Notes: generated from the sequence alone by a model not told the origin. Positions 19,936-33,800 are shown, counted from the first letter of the stretch. The stretch: 64,000 nucleotides of DNA from Kalmanozyma brasiliensis GHG001 (GCF_000497045.1 NW_015961991.1:812-64811), one strand, 5' to 3'. A program made the numbers and translations.

Positions 19936-20754
19936 CTAATCTGCGCTATCGTCGTCTTGCCCATTCCATACCTCTTCCGCCAAAGAGTGACGCTGGTCCG
20001 CGCTTGCGTGGACCGAGCGAAGGTCGTAGCCACTAACGGGGGATGCCTCAGCGGGATGGGAGATAGCAAGATCAAGGTTGAGATCGACAGGCAGAAGGAG
20101 AGACGCACGAGATTGTGCGAGAGCATGGACGGAGGACGCGGCAGCAGCAGGCGGGCCAGACTCAGAAGCATGGCCAAGACGAGATCCACGGGAGCGATTG
20201 GCATCCTCCCGATCGAAATTGCGGAGGTTGGTATGCTGGATCGTTTGGTTATTGATGCGACCCTTGCCAGTCACGTCGTACATGTGGAGATACGTCACCC
20301 AGACCTGCTCGTCATGAAGGGCCTGGTGGAGCGAATCGGACAATTCTCGCGATTCGATCTGCGCTTGGACATCGCGAGCCGCGGCGCCCAGTTGCTCGTC
20401 TGTGGGACAGCGGTGGCCTTGAGACCGCAGCTCGCAAATTGTCAGATGCTCCGTAAAGTGTTCATGCGCCAGCTACGACGAGCGTAGAACAGACGGCTTG
20501 TAATTGGGCTTTTCGTGCTGGGGCACTTCAGCCTCGGTGTCTGCCAGATCAGCACCGTAGCCATCCTCGTAGTTGATGAGGTCCTCGGGAGCGCGGCGAC
20601 GACGGACCGTTGGGACGCTTTGCAGCTGGACCGGCGGGTGCGATGGTCCTGGACGAAGTAGCAGCTGCCTGATCCTTGGCGGTGAAGGGATGGCGGTGGG
20701 CGAGCCCGCCCCGCTGCCAGATGCGCGGCGGCATGACCCCTCCGTCGATCTGAG
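19936..20754 (-). pseudogene. Unresolved coding-like frame interrupted by one TAG
   Basis: Reading the minus strand from 20754, one frame stays open for 273 codons except for a single in-frame TAG at 20473-20475. The first part (94 codons including the stop) contains RAPEDLINYEDGYGADLADT and ends KPNYKPSVLRSS. The second begins LAHEHFTEHLTICELRSQ and runs through helix-like, Glu/Gln/Leu-rich sequence to a Ser/Ala-rich end. Both parts have GC-rich third positions. A splice-acceptor-like TAG precedes 20754. Upstream, about 20760-20960, a different frame looks coding (SIEEPRSVGPSKKVFLAATP). I recognise no family. It may be a spliced gene ending at 20473, a pseudogene, or a chance frame. An overlapping plus-strand frame (19957-20487, 176 codons) is the main rival reading. 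Confidence 0.3.
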
Positions 20755-22510
20755 CTATCCTTGAGCTCGCACGTCACTGCAGCCGTGGATACGAGCCTAG
20801 CTGAACCGGGCGTGGCGGCCAAGAAGACCTTCTTTGACGGACCGACACTTCTAGGTTCTTCGATGCTCGGCCGGATGCCCGGCGCGACCACTCCTGAGGC
20901 GTCGCGGTCCTTTTGGACGGCAAGAAACAACCCCGCAGATCCGACAGCCTCTCCTCCAGGCAACCAACCACCCCGCATCTCGAATCGCCTTGACCAATAC
21001 TCACATCTAAGAGACCGTGACAGGACAGCTCAGCGGTCTCGTTCCTGACGAATCGGCATCAAGAACTGTGCGCGAAGAAGCGAGGAGCTGTTGTCAGGCA
21101 ACGCACAAGCGAGCTTCAACACCAATCCGACGTCATCTACCGAGCACATCGGAAGTCGGATGCGACGCCATGTGATCGCTGGTACCACAGCCGGTGCACG
21201 GTCATTAGACAGCGCCTCGAGTCCGAACAGTGTTGCACACCGTCTCGCCCACAAGACGGTCGCACCAATGGTACCGCGCTTGCGCTTGGGGACGAATCTG
21301 GGGTTCGTTTCATGCTGTGCCTGACTCGGACGAGCGCCTCACCGGAAAACAAGGGCCGACGTGACCGCGTGCAAGGCGCAGATGCAAAATGATGTCACGC
21401 CCTGATCGCCTCGTGATAGCGCCCGCAGATCGCGCGCCCTTTGAAATTTAAGCATTCGAAAAATTCTCCGATGCCAGCCCGAGAAGCTGCAAATTTGGAT
21501 CTCGACTCGCTGCTGGACGTGGGTCATGGATGGAGACGCTACGGCTTGCTCGCATTGCAACGAATCAAGATCGATGGGATGGAAGCATTTGGTTTCGCTC
21601 AAATTTGGCTTCACACAAAGACGCCTGTTGAGCGCGGGTGTGCCTTGGACCGACGAGATGCAAACGGGCATGAGGGCAACGCTGTGACGCTGCCTCGACC
21701 GGAAATAGCGCGGCGGACGTAGAGGAAGCTGGCGACGACTTCGGATCCTGAGTTCCGAGCAGGTCAAGCCAAGAAGTGTCGCGCCGCCGTCTACCATGTT
21801 CCTGACCCACAGCACGGTCGGTTGAGGTCGAGTTGACCGGCTATCTTCAGCCTCTCCCGATGCCGACAAATTTCGCTTGGCCCTTGTTCTTACGCATGGA
21901 CTCGAATGTCATCGTCCAGAGACGATTGTTCGATGCTGTACCGCGATAACAAGGGGCACACGTGAACTCAGGAGACGAGGTCGTGCTCGCCTTGATGCAT
22001 GTCCTCGAAGAAACGAAAGGATGCATATTCGAAGATCGTGGGGCCAATCGAGGGGACCCACGGTTGCAAGGCAAGCACAATGGGGTCACGGGCACTGCGG
22101 AGCCCACTATGACGGTCCAATGAGATCCTGGAGCAGGAAAGAGGGGCTCGGCTGCCAAGAATCGTCGAGCAACAGCCATTTCGTAACCTTCCCTCTGTTG
22201 ACTGCCACGGAGAGCGGAGTCTGGAAAGAATTCTCCGGATCAACTGACGCGCTTTTTTTTGGTCTGAGTTGCCGACCTGGACGAGCGCTCCACTTTTTTC
22301 TTTCGGTCGTGCTGACGCCTGGCATGCGGTGCGACACAGAAGAGGGGTCGTGCCTGATCCGGCTCATCTTGGCCCCGGTGGGTGCAGGAGCAGGCCCCTT
22401 GCGAGCCCCCCGCCGCAATGGCCTCTTTTGAGATGAAAAAAGGCGGCCCGCAGCCGCTGGCAGTTTTTGAAGTGTGGGTTCGGGCCCCAGTGACGCTATC
22501 GCGAGGATAC
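20755..22510. other. Unresolved region upstream of the sugar transporter
   Basis: I could not build a gene here. Several segments look coding in short runs: plus 21471-21722 (93-codon frame from 21441), continuing past a stop to about 21835, and plus 21806-22122 in another frame with one internal stop at about 21947. The minus strand is also open for 176 codons at 21339-21869. No domain is recognisable. The stops and frame changes fit either a decayed gene or AT-poor DNA that is open by chance. The 3' part must hold the transporter promoter. Confidence 0.35.
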
Positions 22511-22516
22511 TATAAG
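22511..22516 (+). promoter_or_regulatory. TATA box of sugar transporter
   Basis: TATAAG, 148 bp upstream of the ATG at 22659, is followed by a C/T-rich leader. Confidence 0.5.
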
Positions 22517-22658
22517 AGGTCCTCTTGATCGTGAATCTTCCCCGTCCCGCTCCCCTTGGGTCTCTCAACACACATCTTCTCGCTCGTAATCCCGCCTCCC
22601 TTCGTTGCGACTCGTCAGTCAGAAGAGACCAGCAAAACTCACACGCTTCCCGCCCAAA

Positions 22659-24359
22659 ATGGTCTTCCAAGTTCGCGGGACGCCCATCGGCGCCCTCACC
22701 ATCTTCATCGCGGCTCTGGCCTCGATGGGTGGTTTCCTCTTCGGTTGGGGTACGTAGCACACTCTCATGAATCTTCAGCATCGATCTGTGAAGCTAACAA
22801 TTCGATTCTGTGCCTTTCAATCCTCCACAGACACTGGTCAAATCTCTGGTCTTCTCGAGATGGAGGACTTTAAACGTCGCTTTGCAACTGTCGATGACCC
22901 CTCCGCCGTTGGCGGCAAGGATTGGAACCCCTGGCTTGAGGGTGTGGTTGTCTCCCTGCTCAGCGTTGGAACCGCAATTGGCGTGCTCATTGGCGCTCCC
23001 CTTGCCGACAAACTCGGTCGTCGTTGGGCCATGGTCGTAGAGTGCATCGTCTTCGACATTGGCGTCATCATCCAGGTCACCTCCTTCCTCTCTTGGGAAC
23101 AGGTCGCCATCGGCAGATTGGTGACCGGATTGGGAGTTGGAGCCCTCTCTGCCGCGGTTCCACTGTACCAAAGTGAAACTGTACCACGACAAGTACGAGG
23201 AGCGTTGGTTGGAACATACCAGCTCTTTATCACCTTCGGGATTTTGCTCGCGTACTGTACAAACATCGGCACGAGAGGCTACAACAACTCAGCTCAATGG
23301 CGCGTCCCCATCGCCCTCGGCATCTTCTTCTCCTCGATCCTCGCTGTCGGCATTCTGTTCTGCCCCGAGTCTCCCCGATGGCTCGCCGCACGAGGCCGCA
23401 ACGAAGAAGCCTACAAGTCCTGTGCAGCCGTGCGAGGCGCAAAGTACGGCGACAACAACCCCTGGGTCGAGGCCGAGTACCGGGACATCATCTCGGTCGT
23501 CAAAGCCGACGAGAAGATCAAGGAAGCTGGTTGGATCGACTGCTTCAAGCCTCGCAACAAGACGCTCTACCGTACGCTCCTCGGTATGACCCTCCAGGCC
23601 GGTCAGCAGTTTACAGGTGCCAACTACTTTTTCTACTTTGGTACGGCCATCTTCACGCAAGTTGGTCTCAACGACTCCTTCGTGACGCAGATCATCCTCG
23701 GTGCCGTCAACTTTGCCTGCACATTCCTCGGACTTTACATCCTCGAGCGATTCGGTCGTAGGTGGCCGCTCATCTACGGTGCCGCTTGGCAATCGTTCTG
23801 GCTGTTCGTCTTCGCCATTGCCGGTGTGGTGGGTGGTCCGAGGCCGGAGCAGATCTCGCAGGGCGTGGGCAAGTTGCTCATCGTCTCGGCGTGCATGTTC
23901 ATCTTGGGTTACGCAAGCACCTGGGCGCCCGGTATTTGGATCTGGATCGGTGAGAGCTTCAGCTACCGCACCCGCGCTAAGCAGGCTTCGCTCGCAACAC
24001 TCGCCAACTGGGTGTCCAACTTCCTCATCTCCTACTTCTCCTCGCCCATCGCCAACGACATCTACTTCTCCTACGGCTTCGTCTTTGCCGGCTGCAACTT
24101 GGCCAACTGCATCATTGCGTTTTTCTTCGTCTACGAGTCGGCGGATCTGACGCTCGAAGACGTCGATGCCATGTACAACGATCCCAACTGCAAGGCGTGG
24201 AACTCGACCAAGTGGGTGCCTGCTGGCTACACATCGAGGGACCAGATCAAGGAGAAGGAGTCCGGTCAGGGAAGCGAGGTCGGCGAGTGGAACTCGTCCC
24301 CCTCGGCTCTGCCGGACGAGCAGGAGAAGAACAAGACCAACCCTCTGCAGGTGGCCTAA
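22659..24359 (+). CDS. MFS hexose/sugar transporter
   Basis: Two exons, 22659-22749 and 22831-24359, with an 81 nt intron. The join restores FGWG-DTGQISG, the first transmembrane segment's conserved motif, and gives 539 residues. Family hallmarks in order: GFLFGW at TM1, ADKLGRRW in the TM2-3 loop, the ETVPRQVRGALVG segment, PESPRWL after TM6, GQQFTGANYFFYFGT at TM7, and ERFGRRWP in the TM8-9 loop. The C terminus is hydrophilic with YESADLTLEDVD. Twelve hydrophobic spans are expected. Proteins of this type import glucose and other monosaccharides by proton symport or facilitated diffusion at the plasma membrane. It most resembles fungal HXT/high-affinity glucose transporters; the exact sugar cannot be told. 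It ends tail-to-tail with the giant lipid-transfer gene. Confidence 0.92.
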
Positions 24360-24817
24360 GTTGGGCATCCTGCTCTCTACACTACGAAGGAATCGCTCGT
24401 GCCAACTGCTGGAATGTTTGCTGTTCCGAAAAGCTTTGCACACGCACACTTAATGTCGCATGACACCCATACCCTCTCATTGCAACGTTGCGTCTGCCGT
24501 ACATCATTCCAGGATCGTGTGAGATGTGCATAAGCTCCGAGATGAGTGAAAGTTCGGGCAGCGCAGGCGCTTCACGAGCGGAGATGAGCCAGATGCACCG
24601 CATTTTGGTCCTCATCGTCCACTCTGATGTGGTCAACTTTCGCCCGATACAGCACGGTGATGACGAGTCGGGGCGGATCGCTCAGCTTGACATGTCAATC
24701 TCACTGTTGACTGCACACTCACACGTCGAAGCAATCGTAAGTCATCATCATCTCTATTCCGTGAAAAGATCGTGTTACTCTTCTCTGTGTTCGATCCACC
24801 ACCCCCGACCTAGCATC
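24360..24817. other. Convergent 3' intergenic region
   Basis: 458 bp between the stops of the transporter and the bridge-like lipid transfer protein. It must hold both 3' ends. No coding-like frame or RNA gene is seen. Confidence 0.5.
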
Positions 24818-27800
24818 TCATTTCTGCTGCCTCGTACCAAACTCGCCACTGGTCGCTCTCTCGCCATTGTTCCTCGCCAGCCCCGCCTCGTGCAGCGGAC
24901 TGGTCGCATGGTAGCTGTTCCGCCTTGCTCCACTTTCACCGCTTCCACTCGCTCCGGAAGCGCTGCCGGTGCGCTGCCGCAGAGATTTTGGGATGAGCTT
25001 GTTCAGCTTGAACGGCACGACGCCGGAGGACGAGGGGGAGGGGCTGCGCGCGGGGGGACCTTCGGAGGTGGGCGTGCGCGAAGACCGGCCGAGCGAGGGG
25101 AAGCGGCGTGGCTGGTTCTCCTGCTGCGGAGTCAAGAGGTCGTCTACTTCGCCTGACGAGCCTGAATGGTTGGAGACGGGCTGCGACGCGGCTTCGTTGC
25201 TGTTGCTTCGCCCCCAAGCGTCGCGGATCTGACCGGCGAGGGTTTGGCCTGCGCCGTTGCGGCTACCGTCGTGGCCCAGCCCGTCCTCGCTGTGACTGTC
25301 GGGACTATCCGTGCGAAGCACCTCGTCGTCGTCGTAGACATCGCCGTAGCCGGAATCCTCGTCGTCGTCTCGATGCTCTTCACTGCCGCGATAGCTGAAA
25401 GTGTCCGTTGGAGAGTCGGCCAGATGGCTGCTGCTGCCATCGAACGATGATCGACCGTTGGGCGTCGGTGGCTCGACAGTGACATCGAGCGGTGTCCGCG
25501 CGTCTCTGGCGCGCGAGGCCTGTCGGATTGCACGGATGCTCTCGATCGCATTGCGCTTCCTGTTGGGTCGGTGCGTGATGATGTCCCGCAACAAGGTCGA
25601 TTTCTGGTTCCACGCCGCCTTCAGCACGTCCTTTTTGAAGTTGTCCGCGAGGTCAACGTAGCCAAACGTGCTGTTGTGGTACTCGAAGGTGGGAGACCGG
25701 AAGACGAGGTCGTAAAGATCCGTGATCGACTTCTGCTTCTCGCCCTTGTATGAGAGGCAAAAGATGGTCTGCGAGATCTTGACGTAGACGAAAGTGCGGT
25801 AGGCAGATGCTCGAGATCGCATCTCGGCAGCGTTGCGTTGCGCAATGGCATACTGGTCGGTAGAGCGCTGGTCGCCGGTGCCGAGGTCCTTACCACTGCT
25901 CGGCGTACCCGGTCGAGACTTGGGCGAGTTTTTACCCTTAAGCGTGTTCGCCGTCATGGCTTTCGGAGGAGCGCGACCTGAATTACTGTCGCCGTCGTCC
26001 TCCCTCGAGCCATCGGAGGACTCACGGCCCGTGGACATCAAATCGTTAGTGGATGCGCTGCGAGAAGGCGGCGCAGTGGTGGACAAGCTTTGCGCGCTCG
26101 CGTTCATGCTGTCCCTCCGTGATCCGTCGGAAGATCCACCCGCCGACGAAGAGTTCTGCTTGCGACCGCCGAGCAATCGTGCCAAGGGGGACTTCTTCTT
26201 GGCGACCGTGTTGGACGGGCGGTTGGCAGCGTCCTCGATGCGCTTCTGCTCCTCCTCCTGCTTTTCGCGTTGCCGCTTGGTGCCAAAGATATAGTCCGTG
26301 ATCTTGCGGCCCACCTTGAGCTCGATCTGGATCTTGACCGGATGCAGGTTGAACTCGAACGTGTCGACGATCGAGATACCTCCCACAGGAGGCAGCACGC
26401 TCCACATTGCATCGAGGAATCGCCCTTCTCTGGCCATCGGGTGATCTTGATGTCGCGTATGCTTGGTGATGATCTCGGCAAACATCGCGTTGGGATCGAC
26501 GTTCAGCGCTTGCAAGTCTCGAATTGAAACTGTGTTGGCCGCAGAATTGTCTGCCTTGTTGAGCCAGGAGAAGCTGATGCCGCGCAGAGCCAACTTGGCC
26601 ACCAGCTGCCCGGCCTCGTCGCCGATCATGTTCCACGCCACCTCCTGCGCCTGTGCCATAAAGCGCAGAGCCGACTTCTTCTCACGGTCCGCACCGCCTT
26701 TGCTGTCCTGTGATGTGGTGATGGCGTCCATGATCAGGTTCAGCTCTTCCACCAGTTCCACCATTTCGCCGAGCAACCCCACGAATTCCGCCCTGCCGCG
26801 CTCGTTGAGACGATGCGCTACGAGCATGTACTGGTCAACCAGCGAGCGGGCCTCGCGAATGCGAACCTGGAGCTCCGTCACAATGTCGGCTAGGCCAGAG
26901 ACGTCCGTAAAGTCGTAGCTAAACATCATCTCTTCCAGCCTCTTGGCATGGTCGCGATGTGCCGGGTCTCGATACAGGATGAGGTCCGTCACTACGTTGT
27001 ACAAGGCTGCAAAATGCTCACCGTTGGCAGAGACGGAGAAGCGCGGACAATTGAGGAAGATCATGTCCATGTGGTGATGCAGGTGATCCTGGACCGGCTT
27101 GCCGTCCTTCCGGAACGTCGAGACCGATCGTGACGAGTCCGAAAGGCGGAGCTTATTGAACTTATCGTAGTACATTGTGGCGTTGGTGTGCGGCACGATG
27201 CGCTCGAAGTCGCCTCCGTGACCGTGCATGTCGATGAGCGCCTCGAGCGGAAGAGACACAAAGGCGTGCTTCTTGACCTTGCTCTGCGCGCTCGCGTTCG
27301 GATGGAAGCATTGCAGATTGTCAAGGGCGAAGAAATTTCGCCGGAGGACGACGGCGTTGACAGAGTCTTCCGCACAGCTCTCATCCCGCACTGTGTAATT
27401 TTGAAGTCGCGTGCGGAGCGCCGAAACGATGACGGTGGAATTGTCATCGATCTCACTGCGCAACACCACTTGGGGCTTCAACAGCAACAGGACGTTGCTC
27501 TTGACAACATTGAAGTCGTCCGAGATGCCGTCGTCGGGCCGGATCTGACCGTCGGACGCATCGATGCCATCGGCCTCGGGCTGACAGCCCCAGCCTGACG
27601 TGCTGTATCCGTTCTTGCCGAACATGTGATTGACGGTGTCCTCGAGCATCTCGTGCAGGATGTCCAGGCCCTCTGCAGCCTCCGCACCGGGCGTCGATTG
27701 CTGCGGGGCACGACCCATGTAGCTGACGTGCCGCGGCTTGGAGCTGTCCGATTCGCGACCGCCCTTGTCCTTCTTCTTGAACAGGTCTCGGATGTATCTG

Positions 27801-30800
27801 ACGGCCGTCGCCGTCATGTGGTGCGCGTAACCTCGCCTCAGGCGCGAGCTGTAGTAGTACTTCAGCAGGAGGGAACGGGTGACGTTGCTGAAGAAGAGCG
27901 TGGGATTGTGAGCCACGTAGCGATTGTCGAACATGCCGAGATCGTGGTAGAGCGAGGCGAGGTCGGCAGCGCTCAGCTGGAAGTTGCGGTCGTTTGGCGA
28001 TGATGACATCTTCGGACTGGGCTGACCCGCCCTTCGGTGCCGCTCAGCACGGTCGGTGTGCTCCTGAATACGTCCGATGTGCGAGATGAAGCTACTGAGG
28101 ATCCTTTCACGACTGTGTAGGTTGTCGAGGCGGTTCTGGTGGCCATGAGAGCTCTCCGACTCTGTCTCGGAATCGGAAACGTCGCGGTCGCTCGACTTCA
28201 AGACATGATCGATCTGGCTACGGATGACCTGCAGTCGGTCTTGTGCGAGCCTGCGCTGGATGTCGTAAGGCCTGTCGTTTTTGCCGACCATGCACGTGTG
28301 CGTATGCTCGTTACCAAATTTGCTGCGTTCGAGTCTGCGAAGGATACTCTCGCGATCCTGCGAGTCATCGCTGCGACGTTTGCCCTCCTCTCTGATGATG
28401 TGTTCCTTCTCACCTGCAATGTGCTCCAGCTCGGAATCCTTCTTGCGGTAGTAGTTGAACTGCGGGCACACCAAAGCTGGGAACAATCGAACCTGAGGCG
28501 AATCCTCCTTAATGGCCGCCGAGTCAATCTCAACGAAATCGTTCATGTCGATCCAGACCAGCTCATCGTCCGACACGATGGAATCCTCTGCAAAGATTTC
28601 GTCAAAGGCGTCTTCGCCAATCTCTTGATCCTCGGCAGCTTCGGGCATGCCAGTCTCGTCGCGTAAGCGAGCAGCCATAGCTCGGAGGTCGATCTCGTCG
28701 CATGTCATCTCCGCCTCGTAGAAGGGCTTGTGGAAGACAATGCGAGGCTCGCCGAGTTCGGGGCGCTCCTTGACTGTCTCCTGCTGACGTTGATGCATGT
28801 CGAGCGTGAAGGAATCGCAACGAGCCTTGACGCCGACGTGGGTGCGATAGCCCCTCGAAAACTCCTCCTTGCTGAATTGCCGGTACTGATGTGCGATGAA
28901 CAGAGGCGCGAGGTCGATCCTGTACTTGATGGTCCCCAAGAAGCGACCAAATTTGGGCGAAGGAGGCGGGCTGTCGGGGAAGAGGCTGCCGGCACGAATG
29001 GGCAGACTCATAGCGCTACTAAACAGTCTCATCCAGGCCCAGAAGTGCTCCCATGCCAGCGGAGAGAAGTAGAAATTGTTCTGCGCATCGCAGTTCGCGT
29101 CCTTTCGTTTGCGACTGTAGCCGGGAAGGCCGTTCTTGGGCGAGAACACCGAGATGGCAAAATGAAGGTGGTGCGACCGCCAGCCACCGAAGGAATCACG
29201 TCGCTCATCTTCGGGGATGGAGTCAAAGTATTCATGCGTCTTCGGGATCACATCCCAATGCTTGATGCGATCGAAATAGCGACATTCACGGTAGAAGGGT
29301 TCCCCTTTGCACTTGTGCTGGCGTGAACACGTATCGTCGTCGCAGGTGCGTTCTCCGCGCAGACCCGCTCCCCAGCGAACGCCGTTCGTGAGTTTGATGA
29401 CGACCTTGCGGAACGTGGGGTCCTTCATGTATCGGTACATGCTCGACGTGAAGGACGCATTCACCGATTTGCGATCCTCCGACTCGTGAAAGCTGCCGTC
29501 GGCGTCGTGATCGTGCGACTGCTGTCGCTGTTCGGATAAATGTTCGCTATCGTCTTGCATACCCGTGGCTGCGTGATCGACGTAGTCGCACAGATCTGGG
29601 ATCGCAAGCACGTACTCGTGACTCAGGATCTGGAAGAACTCCTTCTCTGGGTTGTCGTAGCCGAGACGGATCTCCACACCGCCTTTCCAGGACTTGACCC
29701 AACCGGCACCGTGACCTTCGATGCTGTATGGATCGCGACTGCCCTTCATATGGAAGTTGAAGCCGCCTTCATCCTCGAATTTGAGATTGACGTGTCCGTG
29801 AAGGATCAGTGGCAATTTGTCCCAGAAGCCGAGTTTGGGCGACGGATCGTGCGGAGGCGGCGTGATCGCGTCGATGACCCGCATCACATCCTGGATCGTA
29901 GGCTGGATCGACTGGCCCCACACGACACGTGTCGGATATGGCGTCCGCAGCCTGATCGTCGGTGTGCCGTATGCCTTGACGGACATAGCCACCTTTGGGA
30001 TGATGATTCCGTATTCGACTGCGTCAGACCGACCCGTGGCTGCTGGAACGATGACGGCTGGCACGTGTCGGATTGACTCGGGCCCTCCCAGCTGCTCTGC
30101 GATGACAATGTCGCCTTCAAAGCACCAAGCCTTTCGAGTGTCGCTCTCAGCGCGATGCGTCGGTGGAACGTGGAGCAACGGCATCGGGTAGTCGCGCAGG
30201 TTGACGCGCCACTCTCCCATCTCCCACTTAACGTGCAAAGGAATGACGAGCGAGTAGGGAGTATCCTTGGGCACGCCGGCTCCTTTCTCGTGGATGAAGT
30301 CGCGCAATTCGTCGATGGGAAAGTGAGCTTGGCCGACTTGCAGAGCCACCCGGTACATCGTGGAACGCAACAGTGGCGCTGCTTTCCCGATGGGCAAGAC
30401 TCTGACCGGAAGCTCGTCAAAGCTCCTCGACATGTGAAAGCGTCCGTAGGTGGTCTTCCGCAGTCTCTCTTGACGACGCGACTGCTCCGACTGGGCGTTG
30501 AGGTATCTTCGAACCCAGCTGGAGGAGTTGAAGGCGTTCAAAGCGATCCTGGCTTGTGCGAGGCTGACGTGCTGATGCTTCGACTTAGTGGAGCGAGCGT
30601 CGTGTGAGGTCGTACTGGAGTAGCTGTCATCATCATCGTCGAAGCTTCGGATGGATGAAGCTGCTGACATGGCGCTGCCATCGCTTCGGCTCGAACGGAA
30701 CGACGTGCTGCCCTGCGGCATCCTGGATGCTCCGATCGCTTCGGCCTTGGCAGCGAAAGCGGCTTCCCTCTCGTCGCGGGCGGCGTTCTCAGCTAGCCCT

Positions 30801-33800
30801 GCACGCCAGATGAGATTGAGCTTGGTCTCAAATGGATCGTCTTCGGCTTCGATCGTCAACACCCGCACTTTGAAGGTGATGTTGGGGAGCAGCTTCGGGT
30901 CCTCCGCCACTGGTGCGATAGCCGAATCGTCCTTGTCCAAAAGGAATTGATAGAAGAGCTGCTTGGTCGCCTTGATCGCCACAGAGGTGTTGTCGATGAT
31001 GGAATACACGAGGTACCCGTAGGGAATGCGGATGAGTGCTGCGTCCCCACTGACAAGGATGCTTGGCTTCTGGTCCGGGACCTTTGGAGGCATTGTGCAT
31101 CTCCAGTCTCGCAAACGCACGGCTTCTTCCCAGACGTTGCCAGTCACATGCTTGGGACTCTCCACCGCGCCCATGATGGACTCTGTAGACACCGACAGGC
31201 CATTTCGCGGATCTTGACGCACTTCAAGCCTTCGAATTCGCATGAAGATACGTGTTGACCTCGGCAGCATCACGAAGGTATGCACTTCGTTGATGTCGAA
31301 TCGACAAGAGACGCTCGGCTTGGGATGCTTCGAGTTCGATGGCTCGGACTGTTTGGATCCTGTTTTGTGAGATGATTCGTCCTTCGCGCTGGTGTCCACG
31401 CCGCCCTTGGCTCGAAGTGCGAGGTGCTTGAAGGTGGAGAAGGCCAAGAGGAAGCAGTAGGTGTGGAGAAGGTCGATGTTGAACGAAACGAGCTTGGTGT
31501 GCTCGCTCGTAATCAAGACCTCGTCTTCGCTCGTGCCCGTTGATGGCGCCTTGTCCTCAGACTGAGGAGGACGCACGACCGCTTTGCATGCAGCATACGG
31601 CGTGAAGAAGATAAAGTTGCTTCGATCCTGCTGGCGGAACCTGGGACGATGCTGCTTGGATGCATGGACACGCGCATCGTCCTTCTTGAAGGTCCAGACG
31701 TTCTCGGCGAGCAAGGACGTGGCAGGGCGATCCAAAGTCTCCTCCCCCTTGGGCCATGCTTCGCCTTGCCCAGCCTTTGCCTGTGCGAAGCTTTCCGATG
31801 CAGTGCCTTCGGTGTGCTGTTTGGTAGCAAACTCGGCATCGAGGATTGGGAAAATGCCGGCTTGGTGCAGGACGACGCGCGCCAGTGCTACGCGAGGATG
31901 TCTTGCGGCCAGCGATTGCCCTTGCAACTGCAGATCTTCCGACAGCTCCAGAGCAGTGCGCGCGCCCCAGTTGGTCTTTGGCGCCGCCAAGTTGGTCTTG
32001 GTCTCTGCCACCCCGGCATACTCAATGACGATGCGCTCGGCCTCGAGACCCACGCCGCGCGCAATCTTATCTTCGATGCGACGATCTGGACCACCGAGGT
32101 GAGCGATGGTACGTCCGACGGAGAGGTAGACCGCCAAGCCTCCGGGCAATTGCTCGACCAAGGGTTTGGGCTTGACCTTTGTCTCCGCAGCCGGGCTCGA
32201 TTTAGCATGGTCTGCGTGTGAATCAGCATCGACGCTGCCTGCGTTGTGTGAGTCTCCTATGTCTTTCTGATGCGGTGCCTTCGCCCGGATGATGGCAGCA
32301 GCAATATCGGCGTAGGTATCCAGCGCCGAGATGTGCCACGCCTCGATGTCGATGTCTTCGATACTGGCTCGAAATTCGGCAACAGTGTCCGTTGCGGACA
32401 AGACGGGAACATCAACGCAGAGAGCGGAGCCTCGAGGCTCTGCCATGCCCGGGATACGGCCGGAGCCGAGCACCTCAAAGCTGTGCAGGGCCAGCAGATG
32501 GTGCTGCGACGATCCGATGGCGGGAGCGGTCTGGGTTGACTGGGGTCGAAGGAAGGCTCGGGACGAGTCCTGAGGGTCCGAGCTCAGCGACAAGAAAGAC
32601 TCGACGGCATCTACGCGCAGGGATGTCTCGAATTGGTACCGGAGGCTGAAGCGAGTCTCTGTTGCCAGAGTCGACTTTCGCGAATATCCCGGCATCCGCA
32701 CCTTGCCTGTCTTTGACATGGTGTCTCGAATTGAAGACCGACGTGCTGTGTCTGGCTTGTCCCCTTCGCTAGATTGCGGGCGAGGCTGCTCCATCTCCCT
32801 CATGCGCTTCAATGTCTCTTCCATGGTGAGATTGCTCTCCGTGTATCGTTCGGCAGGATGGCTATCGGCTGGGACATGCCCATTCTCAAGCCCGAGCGCG
32901 GCCTGATCGCCTTGGTCGACTGCGTCTCGTTTGGTACCAGCCCGGTCGGTGGCCCCGCTGATGGGCCATTCGAGGCTGTCGCCCTTAAGCGCCTTGTACG
33001 CAGCTCTCTTCTCGGCTGCAGGCCGCTTGACATACTCGTCCTTGTACTCGCCAAAGAAGACAAAATCGACGTTGGGCACCGTCAACACGAGCTTGCGCGA
33101 GCTATGCTCATCCGATGCGCTTGCTTGCCCTTGCGACGAGCTTTGAGCACCATCTTCCATCTTTCCTTGGCTCGCGTCCAGCACCAGCGAAACGCGCTCG
33201 ACGTGAATGCCAGCAGCGATTCTCGGGATCTGCCGAAGCAGTTCGATGTCCGTCTTTGGCCGAGGAGGCTGCTCGATGCCGATCTTGGCGCGTTGGATCT
33301 GCCTCCTCCTGCTGAACTCTTCGGTGATGGGAGGGATGGCGGTGATGTCGTCCATGCAGATGTCGGACTCGACTCCGCCAACGGCCACCTCTATCGCGGT
33401 GGCGTGCTCGTTTGGATCGCTTGCCAATAGAAGGCGAGACACTTCGGGGCACGTTGCAAACAAACCAAACGGGGTCCAAGAAGACCTCGCCACCACCGAG
33501 ACGTCGCCGACGAAGAGCAACCGCGAGCCACGTCCGCTTCCACTGGCACCGCAACGTACATCGAAGCTTGCCAGATTGAGCTCTACGAGGAAGGTGCGTC
33601 GATGCTCGATCGCTGTGCCGCCGTGCATTCGTGGTCCCTTGTGCTCCGAGGCAGGCCTATTGGCAGATTTGCTCTTTGTCTTGGGCCGAGTTCCTTTGCT
33701 GGTCGACGTCTTTGCAGGCAAGCCGCACGTGCCGATCCAGCGACGATGAAGGTCGTCCTTGGGATCGCTGTCTTTGAGCTCGACGTTCAAGCCAGTCATG

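Noticed and set aside
21339..21869. 176-codon minus-strand frame
   Set aside because: No domain, and the opposite strand is also open over much of it. I left the interval as unresolved rather than calling a gene.
23289..24449. 386-codon frame antisense to the sugar transporter
   Set aside because: It lies opposite a clear transporter with all motifs; long antisense frames are usual in GC-rich, codon-biased genes.
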